NCBI GenBank assembly: GCA_009700485.1
Contig: WLLZ01000092.1
Span: 1 to 6,857 of the forward strand
Reading direction: 5' to 3'
DNA: 6,857 nt
Source of the DNA: Actinomycetota bacterium
Lineage (GTDB): Bacteria; Actinomycetota; Actinomycetes; S36-B12
Each line of letters begins with the position of its first letter. The stretch's first letter is position 1. The notes below the pieces were generated by a model that was not told where the DNA came from, made no database searches, and saw only the letters and a list, made by a program, of their open reading frames with translations. Shown here one piece after another: positions 1 to 6,180 of the stretch. A program made the position numbers and the translations under genes.

Positions 1-520
1 CGCGACCGAGCACTCGGCCAAGTTGTGATCGCACCCCATCGGCAACTATGACTCGCTTACAGGTTATCTCGCGTTTTCCGGTGCCGTTGTCGAAAATCAC
101 CGCAGCAACACGGCCATTTTCGATTCGCGCATCAACTGCCCGGTGGCCCTCAATTGCGGTTACTCCGGCATTAAGTGCCACCTGCCGGATGGCGTGATCG
201 AGTTCAAGTCGCGGTACTGCGCCACCGTAATTCGGTAACGACCCACCTGGCCAAGGCAAATAGAGGGTTCGGCCGAAACCTGCAGCCCGCAAACCATAGT
301 TGCGGGCCCGACCAGCGAGCCAAGGAGTAAGCCCCAATTCATCAAGTTCGGCGATAGCCCTCGGGGTTAAGCCATCACCGCAGGGCTTGTCTCTTGGAAA
401 TGACTCAGCGTCCACGAGGGTTACGTCAAGACCGGCACGGGCAGCCCAGGTTGCCGCAGCGGAGCCGGCCGGGCCTGCTCCGACGATCAGCACATCTGTA
501 TCGGTTAGTTGCGGGCCCAT
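1..520 (-). CDS. menJ: FAD-dependent geranylgeranyl/menaquinone reductase, MenJ-like (partial, N-terminal part)
   Basis: The frame is open from ATG at 520 down to the left edge, giving 173 residues, so the C-terminal half lies outside the window. Residues 9-23 carry the Rossmann FAD-binding signature (VLIVGAGPAGSAAA). At about 42-54 is the block PRDKPCGDGLTPRA, diagnostic of the geranylgeranyl reductase family, and near the edge comes IVADGVRSQLGRVLGR, the second nucleotide-contact motif (ADGxxS). From memory, length spacing and wording match mycobacterial Rv0561c/MenJ, which saturates one isoprene unit of the menaquinone side chain at the membrane. The symbol rests on that likeness; a chlorophyll or archaeal-lipid type reductase of the same family cannot be ruled out without the C-terminus and the neighbours to the left. 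A purine-rich stretch (GGGGAG, then GGGG) precedes the ATG. Repeat copy A sits only 12 bp upstream of the start, inside the presumed leader. No clear promoter was found. Confidence 0.85.
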   Translation of the reverse strand, partial: MGPQLTDTDVLIVGAGPAGSAAATWAARAGLDVTLVDAESFPRDKPCGDGLTPRAIAELDELGLTPWLAGRARNYGLRAAGFGRTLYLPWPGGSLPNYGGAVPRLELDHAIRQVALNAGVTAIEGHRAVDARIENGRVAAVIFDNGTGKREITCKRVIVADGVRSQLGRVLGR

Positions 521-532
521 GATTACCCCATT

Positions 533-596
533 CTCCCCGCCGGTTCGAACCTCGCCACTCGTGGGGCAGATTCAGCACAACCTGAAACCTGACCCC
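533..596. repeat. 64-bp palindromic repeat, copy A
   Basis: This stretch matches 6084-6147 at 60 of 64 positions in direct orientation. It holds three palindromic elements in a row: GGTTCGAACC (542-551), CCAC-TC-GTGG (555-564), and a hairpin CAG-A-TTCAG / CTGAA-AC-CTG with a 6-base loop (loop at 576-581). Three of the four mismatches between the copies fall in that loop, and the fourth is at 540. The GGTTCGAACC core recalls a tRNA T-loop, but the T-stem does not pair, so this is not a tRNA. It could be a REP/MITE-like intergenic element, a recombination (att-like) site, or the worn end of an insertion sequence; the sequence alone does not decide between these. Confidence 0.85.
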
Positions 597-615
597 GGAC
601 CACAAACTGGGGTCA
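590..615. repeat. Inverted repeat TGACCCC/GGGGTCA adjoining copy A
   Basis: Perfect 7-bp arms (590-596 and 609-615) surround a 12-base loop. The left arm is the last part of repeat copy A; copy B keeps the TGACCCC arm but lacks the matching right arm, so the hairpin is specific to this copy. No T-tract follows on either strand, so it does not read as an intrinsic terminator. A worn transposon end is one possible origin. Confidence 0.45.
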
Positions 616-651
616 ACTCGCCAGGCTTACGTCCTCGCTGCGAGTTTGTCC
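597..651. repeat. Long-range imperfect inverted repeat GGA..CAAACT / AGTTTGTCC
   Basis: The left arm (597-608) reads GGACCACAAACT and the right arm (643-651) reads AGTTTGTCC, pairing over nine bases with a three-base bulge. A short hairpin CTCG-CTG-CGAG (634-644) lies inside and overlaps the right arm. The stretch has no good ORF and is absent next to copy B. It may be the remains of a small mobile element; the evidence is structural only. Confidence 0.3.
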
Positions 652-683
652 TGTTCGCCACTAGTAGGAATCTCTATGGGCGA

Positions 684-716
684 CGAGCACCCCTCATGAC
701 CCAGATGTGGCGCTCG
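684..716 (-). terminator. Stem-loop just past the amidase operon, possible transcript end
   Basis: In the minus-strand transcript the arms CGAGCGCC and GGUGCUCG form eight base pairs, one of them G-U, around a 17-base loop, starting six bases after the amidohydrolase stop codon. The position is right for a transcription end or an RNA-stabilising stem-loop. No U-tract follows, so an ordinary intrinsic terminator is not proven. Confidence 0.35.
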
Positions 717-721
717 AGGTA

Positions 722-2449
722 TCAGCAGGTGTGTGAACTCATCACCGTGTGGTGATCGACGGGGTGGGTTGCCGCCGCCTCGACTTCCTGAATCTGGGTT
801 AGAAATGAATCGAGATCAACCTTCCTACCCGACAGCCACGTAGCCTGCACCTTAACTTCTGTTGCAAGAGTTGTGGGTTCGGCCAAATAAGGATCCATGG
901 ATAACTCGACGAGGTCCGCATAGAGACCAACTGCAAGGGAGCCGATTTCATTCTCACGATGAAGCATGTAGGCCGCACCGGTTGTTTCGGCCTTCAGTGC
1001 ATCTTCGAGACTAATAATCTGATTAGCTCCGTGCACTTGTCCTGAATCCGTTGCGCGTGTGATGGCTGTTTGGATGTTCAAGAGTGGAATTGGTGGACTA
1101 ACTGGGCCGTCATTGTGAAAGGACAAATGTGCCCCGGCACGCACCGCATCGCCCCATCGCATCCATTGTGATCCGATCTCCGGCGGGAACATGGTGCCGT
1201 CTAGCAGGTCGCCCCAATAAATGAACTGGAATGGCCCGAGTGAAATGGTGACACCCATGGCAACTGCTCGCTGGAACTGATCGCCGCGGCAGCCACCGCA
1301 GTGTTCTACTCGCCAACGGTGATCGGTGCCCATCAGGTTGTTGTTGGTTAGCGCCTCTTCATATGCATCCAGAACAATGTCAAGACCTACATCACCGTTT
1401 ACATGGAAAGCCATCTGCCACCCTAGGGGGGCGAATTTAGCGAGCAGGGAATCCAACTCAACCCTTGTGTAATTCATCATGTTCGTGCCACCAGGTCCGA
1501 GGGGAATTTCTGCTGCCTGCACGGCCGGTGTATCCAAATAAGGGAATGACGATGCAATTGATCCCACCCACGGTGAACCGTCAGCCCATAACTTGACGCC
1601 CTGCTTGCGCAGCATCGATGGATCCGGTGAGACGACCTGCACACCGGCATCAGAATCGATTGCCATGTGGTAGAGAGACATGCGAACCGGGGAGTTCGGG
1701 CGGGTTGTGAGTGCCTCATACCCCTTTAGCAAGTTTGTGGAGTAGGTCATTTCCGATGTCGCCGTGATGCCAAAGCCAGACATGTATTGCAACCATCGCG
1801 CTGCCGACTCCAGTGGCCGCGGTACCGCGTCCTTTACTGTAGGCATCACAGCCTCTAGTTGTGCTGCGGTTTCGTAGGCGATCCCATTGGACGTGCCATC
1901 GGCATTTCGGCCGAAGCGAGCCCCGGGCGGATCCGCGGGTGGCTTACCCTCAGCCCACTTATTGAAGGCAATGACCGCTGAGTTGAAGTAGGCCACGTGA
2001 CCGGAGTTGTCGAGCACCACTGCCCGTCGAGTGGGAAAAAACTTGTCAAGGTCCGAATTTGTCTGCAGTGGCGCTTGCTGCAACAAGCGATCCAATCCTT
2101 CAAAAACAACTGGTTGATCAGGTGGCAACTCGGCATTGACCTTGGTCCACAGCGCCTGAACGTCGCTGAGATTTGGGTAACCCAGATAAGGCGCGATCCA
2201 ATACGAGGGTGGCTGGGTAATCATGCCGCCAAGCATCGGGTGACTGTGTGCCTCGATGAATCCGGGCATGAGCACTGTGGCCCCCAGGTCCGTGAGCGCC
2301 ACACCTGGTCCAGCAGCTTGACACTCGGCAACGGAGCCAACGGCGACAATCTTGCCGGTGGATTCGTCGATGGCGATCGCCTCGGCCCGCGGATTTGACG
2401 GGTCCATGGTGATGATGCTGGACGCCTTGAGAATCACGGTTGCTGGCAT
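722..2449 (-). CDS. YtcJ-like metal-dependent amidohydrolase (Amidohydrolase_3 family)
   Basis: This 575-residue protein is a full-length member of the amidohydrolase superfamily, cytoplasmic because no signal peptide is visible. A small beta-sandwich start (residues 5-60) leads to the hallmark MPGFIEAHSHP with H68 and H70. YtcJ-type blocks follow: GHVAYFNS near 150, VKLWADGS with K286, AFHVNGD with H349, RWRVEHC with H383, and HNDGPVSP with D447. H68, H70, H349, H383 and D447 are the expected metal and catalytic residues; ADLVELSMDP near 511 is the usual closing strand. The family hydrolyses amide or related C-N bonds in varied small molecules (for example N-substituted formamides), so the substrate is not predictable. 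It is the last gene of the operon, 25 bp after the Ntn amidase, with AAAGGGA five bases before ATG. The C-terminal tail (roughly 545-575, rich in His) is poorly recognisable. Confidence 0.95.
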   Translation of the reverse strand: MPATVILKASSIITMDPSNPRAEAIAIDESTGKIVAVGSVAECQAAGPGVALTDLGATVLMPGFIEAHSHPMLGGMITQPPSYWIAPYLGYPNLSDVQALWTKVNAELPPDQPVVFEGLDRLLQQAPLQTNSDLDKFFPTRRAVVLDNSGHVAYFNSAVIAFNKWAEGKPPADPPGARFGRNADGTSNGIAYETAAQLEAVMPTVKDAVPRPLESAARWLQYMSGFGITATSEMTYSTNLLKGYEALTTRPNSPVRMSLYHMAIDSDAGVQVVSPDPSMLRKQGVKLWADGSPWVGSIASSFPYLDTPAVQAAEIPLGPGGTNMMNYTRVELDSLLAKFAPLGWQMAFHVNGDVGLDIVLDAYEEALTNNNLMGTDHRWRVEHCGGCRGDQFQRAVAMGVTISLGPFQFIYWGDLLDGTMFPPEIGSQWMRWGDAVRAGAHLSFHNDGPVSPPIPLLNIQTAITRATDSGQVHGANQIISLEDALKAETTGAAYMLHRENEIGSLAVGLYADLVELSMDPYLAEPTTLATEVKVQATWLSGRKVDLDSFLTQIQEVEAAATHPVDHHTVMSSHTC

Positions 2450-2474
2450 ATCAGTCCCTTTGTAGTGAGGTGAA

Positions 2475-3467
2475 CTAGACAGTCAGCGCTTGCGGACCGC
2501 CACCGCCGGGCAATGGGACATTTCGCGAGTTACTGAAATCGGTCGTAGCGAGATCAATTGCGAACCACTGAGGATCGGTATAGCTATTTACCAAGTATCT
2601 ATTTGCGGTCAAGTCAGACACCGTTGACCACATGGTCAACTCAGGTTCGGCACCATCTGGTTTTTCATCAACTGTGCCAGCGACAATATCGAAACCGTGC
2701 AGAACCCGAATTGCTCCCAACTCAGCTGCTTTTTGGTCTGCAGGTGTAACCGCAAAACGAACCATTGTCAGTGCCCGAATAAATCGACTCGGAGAGGTGC
2801 CATCGGCAGGGAGTCCACGAAAACCTTGTCCCTGAGCAAATGGAGCAAAAGTTGTGCCTCCCACCACAATGGGAACGGGATTCTCTGGCGAGAGACTGAG
2901 GTAGTTCGAAACGTTAGTGAGGTGCCAATCAAGGTAGGGCGAGTTGGTTGCGACCTGAACGGGATTGTCAACAATTCGCATGCCCTCAGGATGGAATTCG
3001 GCGACTACGCAGGAGTCCTTGTCATGCACAACAATATGTAGAGGAAGGGCTATCGGGACTTGCTTTGGAACCACATTGACCACATTGCATTTTGCCAACG
3101 CGGCTTTGGCTTCCGCTGTCGTCGAGCAAGTTCCCAAAACGAATGCAATGACATCGAGAATTCCGATATCTGAGCCATCGTTCTTGGGTTCGTAGTAGGT
3201 GCAATGGTCTGGCATATAAAGGGCATGCGCCGAAAGGCCAGCCGAGTTCATGCCGTCTGCGAACCATTGCGGATTACTAAAGCCTGAGAAACCAACTACG
3301 CCATAAGTGCTCTGCCACTTTTTCCCATTAGGAACTATTTGACTTTGATGTGACTCATTGACAGACAGGACAGCCAAGTCCCACGGAAGAACATTAGGGA
3401 ATTCCATGGTCCGACCGACGCACACCGTGCCATCCGTGGCAGTTGGATATTTGAAATTTGTACACAT
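2475..3467 (-). CDS. Penicillin V acylase / choloylglycine hydrolase-family Ntn amidase
   Basis: A 330-residue linear-amide C-N hydrolase. Removal of Met1 would expose Cys2 (MCTNF), the N-terminal nucleophile; no leader peptide precedes it, so the enzyme should mature in the cytoplasm. Active-site positions are visible: R19 and E22 in GRTMEF (the usual Asp is Glu here), N175 in ATNSPYLDWH, and R228 in SPSRFIRA, the last two exactly at bile-salt-hydrolase numbering. Where bile salt hydrolases have Asn82 (GLNF), this protein has Tyr84 (ALYMP), as penicillin V acylases do; FAPFAQGQGFRGLP also follows the PVA pattern. The family cleaves acyl amides such as penicillin V, conjugated bile acids or acyl-homoserine lactones. 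The actual substrate is unknown. It lies 29 bp after the transporter gene and 25 bp before the amidohydrolase, with AGAGGA about seven bases before ATG. Confidence 0.94.
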   Translation of the reverse strand: MCTNFKYPTATDGTVCVGRTMEFPNVLPWDLAVLSVNESHQSQIVPNGKKWQSTYGVVGFSGFSNPQWFADGMNSAGLSAHALYMPDHCTYYEPKNDGSDIGILDVIAFVLGTCSTTAEAKAALAKCNVVNVVPKQVPIALPLHIVVHDKDSCVVAEFHPEGMRIVDNPVQVATNSPYLDWHLTNVSNYLSLSPENPVPIVVGGTTFAPFAQGQGFRGLPADGTSPSRFIRALTMVRFAVTPADQKAAELGAIRVLHGFDIVAGTVDEKPDGAEPELTMWSTVSDLTANRYLVNSYTDPQWFAIDLATTDFSNSRNVPLPGGGGPQALTV

Positions 3468-3496
3468 TTCGTTGTCCTCTATTTGTCGGAATCTGT

Positions 3497-5107
3497 TTAC
3501 GGCGCAGGTGTTGACGGCGCTGTGGGAGTGGGTGCCGCCGGAGCGGGTACAGCACTTGGAGCGGCAGCCTCGCCCTTCTTGGGCTCGTGGTAATTCCGAA
3601 GAAGGAACATGGCCACCAGGCCAGCAATCAGCATCAGGCCAGCTGAAACCAGCATGACAGTTGTAAACGCCGAGCTGTAGCTAGTTACGGCATCGGCAAG
3701 GGCTTCCTTACCAAGTTGAGTTGTCGGTTCATCGCCTGACTTCACATACTGATTGATAGAGGTGACCGCTGTTGAGATGGAGTCTGGCTGAACCCCGGCA
3801 TCGGTGAGTTTTTGAGTAACCCCACCGATTGTTAATCGATCAACCAACACAGTCGCAATTGCGAACCCAATGGAGTAAAAGAATTGACCAATGGTGGTTC
3901 GCGAACTTGTGACCGGTCCAAACTGAGCAGGTGGCGCCTCACGGATTATCAGGTTGCCGAATGGGATTGACGCGATCATCAAGCCCGCGCCCGTAATCAG
4001 TGAGCCAGGGAGAAAAGCTAAGAAAGATTTTTGATTGCTGGCGAGTGCGAGTAGCACGAATCCGATCACGGCAAGAGCTGTCCCGATCAGGATTGCAGTG
4101 CGATTCGACAGACCCTTTGACATCAGACGACCAATAACAAGCGCGCCCGCAATTCCTGCTGCTACGAGCGGAACCTGCCACAATGCAACTTCCTTGGTTG
4201 GAACTTCTGTCACGTACTGCCAAAGGTTCGTTGTCTGCAGGAAGGCGACTGCTGTGCCGTAGTTGAACACGAAACCAACAAGAATGGCGGCTAAGAAAAC
4301 CGGCGATTTAAACAGGTGAACTGGGTAAAAGGCCTTCGTGTTCTTTGATTCGAAGACGAAGAAAATGGCTAAAAGAAGGGCACCCGCTATCAGCGGAACA
4401 AGTGTCGTAGGTGCAGTGAAACTGTTGCCCAATTGGCTTACCCCGTAGAGGAAGCCGATGATTCCGATCACCAAAAGAATCTGACCAACGATATCTAGGC
4501 TTTCCGACTTAACCTTTGGCTGATCTGGGAGCGCCAGGGGCACGAGGAAGAAAGAGATCAAGGACGCAGCTGTCAGAACAAAAAAGGCAAAGCGCCAGTC
4601 AACACCGACCAATTCGCCACCCAGGAAAGTGAAGATAAGGGTGGACAATCCGATCACAGCTCCGAAGACACCCAGAGCCGCGGCAAGCTTCCCCGGCTTT
4701 GCTACCGCGTGGATGTAAGCAAAAGATGCACCGTAAACAGCACCCAGGCCGACACCCGTGATTGCCTGGCCCAAAAGGTAAATGGCAGAGACTGGCGCAA
4801 GTCCGGAAATTGCTGACCCCGCTGCTCCGATCAAAAGCGCCGCCAAAAGTACTTTACGCCGTCCTAACCGGTCCGCCAACACTCCTGTAGTGATGACAGA
4901 TGCAGCAATAGCAATTGTTTGAATGCTCGCTGCGAGAGCAACCTGTCCACCCGCCATATTGAGATCGCGGGTCAAACTGACAAGCGCAGTGCTGTTGATA
5001 TTGGGCGAAGACCCTTGAATGGCTGCCATTATGCCCAGTAGCGGGATTGCGAACCCAAGGAGTTTTGGCACTTTGGTGCCGTTTGTGGTGGTTGAAGGTG
5101 TTGCCAT
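3497..5107 (-). CDS. DHA2-type major facilitator superfamily transporter
   Basis: A 536-residue integral membrane protein with about 14 hydrophobic segments, the length and layout of the DHA2 (drug:H+ antiporter, 14-TM) family. Motif A between TM2 and TM3 reads GVLADRLGRRK (about 75-85); VDWRFAFFVL follows the fifth segment; a long polar loop (QKLTDAGVQPDS to KEALADAV) precedes the last helix, as usual in DHA2 proteins. The exporter motif C region (about 146-164) ends FTFLGG and lacks the usual Gly-Pro, so drug efflux should not be assumed. The C-terminus is a Pro/Ala-rich cytoplasmic tail of about 30 residues. ATG at 5107 is chosen because GGAGAAG sits just before it; an in-frame ATG at 5146 lacks a ribosome site. 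It is the first gene of the operon and probably moves the substrate or product of the two downstream hydrolases. Confidence 0.94.
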   Translation of the reverse strand: MATPSTTTNGTKVPKLLGFAIPLLGIMAAIQGSSPNINSTALVSLTRDLNMAGGQVALAASIQTIAIAASVITTGVLADRLGRRKVLLAALLIGAAGSAISGLAPVSAIYLLGQAITGVGLGAVYGASFAYIHAVAKPGKLAAALGVFGAVIGLSTLIFTFLGGELVGVDWRFAFFVLTAASLISFFLVPLALPDQPKVKSESLDIVGQILLVIGIIGFLYGVSQLGNSFTAPTTLVPLIAGALLLAIFFVFESKNTKAFYPVHLFKSPVFLAAILVGFVFNYGTAVAFLQTTNLWQYVTEVPTKEVALWQVPLVAAGIAGALVIGRLMSKGLSNRTAILIGTALAVIGFVLLALASNQKSFLAFLPGSLITGAGLMIASIPFGNLIIREAPPAQFGPVTSSRTTIGQFFYSIGFAIATVLVDRLTIGGVTQKLTDAGVQPDSISTAVTSINQYVKSGDEPTTQLGKEALADAVTSYSSAFTTVMLVSAGLMLIAGLVAMFLLRNYHEPKKGEAAAPSAVPAPAAPTPTAPSTPAP

Positions 5108-5180
5108 GGCTTCTCCAAGAATTAGGGGTGTCCTCAAGTGACACATAAAGCTGCCATGGAGGGGGCCAACGGCCTACTAA

Positions 5181-5208
5181 ATTATAGCCGTGGATTAACG
5201 ACTGTCAA
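5181..5208 (-). promoter_or_regulatory. Consensus sigma-70 promoter of the transporter-hydrolase operon
   Basis: On the minus strand TTGACA (5208-5203) and TATAAT (5186-5181) are both perfect hexamers with a 16-bp spacer. The start point should be near 5174, leaving a leader of about 67 bases to the ATG at 5107. The leader begins with a small GGCC-GTT-GGCC hairpin (about 5165-5175). Such a perfect promoter predicts strong housekeeping transcription unless a repressor acts on it. Confidence 0.8.
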
Positions 5209-5226
5209 CGCCAACGTGGTCTTTCA

Positions 5227-5273
5227 AATTGACTCAAAGTTAGCAAGAATTGACCTATTGCGGATGCTCAATT
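5227..5273. promoter_or_regulatory. Phased AATTGAC repeats upstream of the operon promoter
   Basis: AATTGAC occurs at 5227-5233 and again at 5248-5254, 21 bp apart (two helical turns), and an inverted half-site TCAATT lies at 5268-5273, overlapping the stop codon of the upstream gene. Measured from the predicted start point they centre near -56, -77 and -96. The spacing on one DNA face suggests a binding site for an activator or repressor, but AT-rich heptamers recur by chance, so the call is tentative. Confidence 0.35.
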
Positions 5274-5805
5274 AACTCCCGACGGGGGCCAAACTTCTGG
5301 CAATCCGCACTAATTGTTGCGCGGAAAGATTATTCCCACCATATGTTTCAATCCAAATTCGGGTTGAACGCAATCCATTGACTCCGGGCAGGGTCACTTC
5401 AAGGTGCCCACCATGTTTAACTACATCTGCCCTCGTGCACTTCTGTGACGATGCTGGATCACAGTAGGCCTCAACAAATGCCGGGGATCCATTTATAGTG
5501 GTGCGCAACACTTTCTGTCCGACCGCAATGTCGGAGCACATGGGATTGCCTTCAGTGATGGTCAACCTTTGGGAATTAGTTTTGCCGTAGGTCACCATTA
5601 AGTTTTGTTCCGTACCCTGGCTGCAAAGATCGGGGCCACCAGCATGTCGAGCTTTTATTCCTGCGGTGTAGGAAGGTTCGTACACCGTGTAGGTAACACC
5701 CACCTGCATATTTTCATAGGCATCGCCTGAACCCATGGCTACAGCTGGCGCTGCAACACTAATAACGAAAGCACTTGCTGCACTAACCCCTAGAAGTCTT
5801 TTCAC
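5272..5805 (-). CDS. Small secreted four-cysteine protein, function unknown
   Basis: A 177-residue protein starting with GTG at 5805, preceded by GAGGGGAAG at a good distance. Residues 1-23 form a Sec signal peptide (MKRLLGV, hydrophobic core, cleavage expected after AVA). The mature part of about 150 residues has four cysteines (61, 90, 115, 123), enough for two disulfides, and looks beta-rich, with a C-terminal helix LSAQQLVRIARSLAP. The cysteine at 61 is not in a lipobox, so it should be released or held at the cell surface rather than lipidated. I do not recognise a family. It is read in the same direction as the operon, 164 bp ahead of it, but that operon has its own promoter, so cotranscription is optional. 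G+C looks low, about 47 percent in a sample line. No convincing promoter or terminator was found. Confidence 0.8.
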   Translation of the reverse strand: MKRLLGVSAASAFVISVAAPAVAMGSGDAYENMQVGVTYTVYEPSYTAGIKARHAGGPDLCSQGTEQNLMVTYGKTNSQRLTITEGNPMCSDIAVGQKVLRTTINGSPAFVEAYCDPASSQKCTRADVVKHGGHLEVTLPGVNGLRSTRIWIETYGGNNLSAQQLVRIARSLAPVGS

Positions 5806-6083
5806 TAGTGCTTCCCCTCATTTGGTCTTCCCGCCATGTTCTCACGCCGCGGGTGGTTTACCTAAAAGCCAAGCTTGCACTAGGTAGTTGGCGTCCAATC
5901 AATGCAACCAATTAGGCGGTAAGGAACACTCAACCGATGGCTAAATAGGCAAACCGCGCCATAGTCCAATCGGCCGGCATGAGAACGGTGAAGCCTGTCA
6001 TGGCGCCACCAGCCACAATCAGTACACCTGCCGCCGTCCGAATAGTGTTCTCAGCTGCGAAGCTGCCCAACCACCTCTGCCCA
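5806..6083. other. Largely non-coding stretch upstream of the secreted-protein gene
   Basis: No well-supported gene lies here. The part next to the GTG start contains an inverted pair TACCTA (5859-5864) and TAGGTA (5881-5886) around a central AAGCTT, which could be a regulator site or chance. No clear -35/-10 pair for the secreted protein was seen. The part from about 5930 rightward can be read on the minus strand as a short membrane-like peptide, entered separately. Confidence 0.5.
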
Positions 6084-6147
6084 CTCCCCGTCGGTTCGAA
6101 CCTCGCCACTCGTGGGGCAGATTCAGTAGAGCCTGAAACCTGACCCC
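6084..6147. repeat. 64-bp palindromic repeat, copy B
   Basis: Direct-orientation partner of 533-596, 5,551 bp away, differing at four positions: one at 6091 and three in the hairpin loop 6127-6132. The three palindromic elements (GGTTCGAACC at 6093-6102, CCAC-TC-GTGG at 6106-6115, TTCAG/CTGAA at 6122-6126 and 6133-6137) are all intact. It lies about 72 bp upstream of the surface-protein gene. Confidence 0.85.
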
Positions 6148-6150
6148 CCT

Positions 6151-6170
6151 TCGATGGACAGCTGCATCGA
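6151..6170. repeat. Inverted repeat TCGATG/CATCGA
   Basis: Perfect 6-bp arms flank the 8-base centre GACAGCTG, directly after repeat B and about 50 bp before the surface-protein start. No T-tract follows on the plus strand. It could be an operator for the plus-strand gene or part of the edge of the repeat element. Confidence 0.4.
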
Positions 6171-6180
6171 CATGCGAATT

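Noticed and set aside
160..345. Minus-strand 61-residue ORF
   Set aside because: It lies inside the menJ-like gene in another frame and has no family features; it is a shadow.
540..565. tRNA-like T-loop (GGTTCGAACC) in repeat A, and again at 6092-6117
   Set aside because: The seven-base loop fits, but bases 49-53 and 61-65 do not pair on either strand and no acceptor, D or anticodon arm can be folded around it.
300..755. Plus-strand ORF of 151 residues crossing repeat A
   Set aside because: It is antisense to the menJ-like gene, crosses the intergenic repeat and enters the amidohydrolase; composition is low-complexity and no domain is visible.
1997..2398. Plus-strand ORF of 133 residues
   Set aside because: It is antisense to the N-terminal half of the amidohydrolase, whose motifs are all intact in the other strand.
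5108..5146. Longer start for the transporter (ATG at 5146, adding MCHLRTPLILGEA)
   Set aside because: There is no ribosome site before it, whereas GGAGAAG stands right before the ATG at 5107; the extension is also not typical of MFS N-termini.
5858..5887. TACCTA/TAGGTA pair as an operator for the secreted-protein gene
   Set aside because: Arms are only six bases, placed asymmetrically about AAGCTT, and no promoter could be found next to them; kept only as a remark in the intergenic entry.
533..6147. CRISPR array or integron attC sites
   Set aside because: Only two copies exist, 5.5 kb apart, with no regular spacers; the R-box core GTTRRRY/RYYYAAC pairing of attC sites is not seen and no integrase is present.
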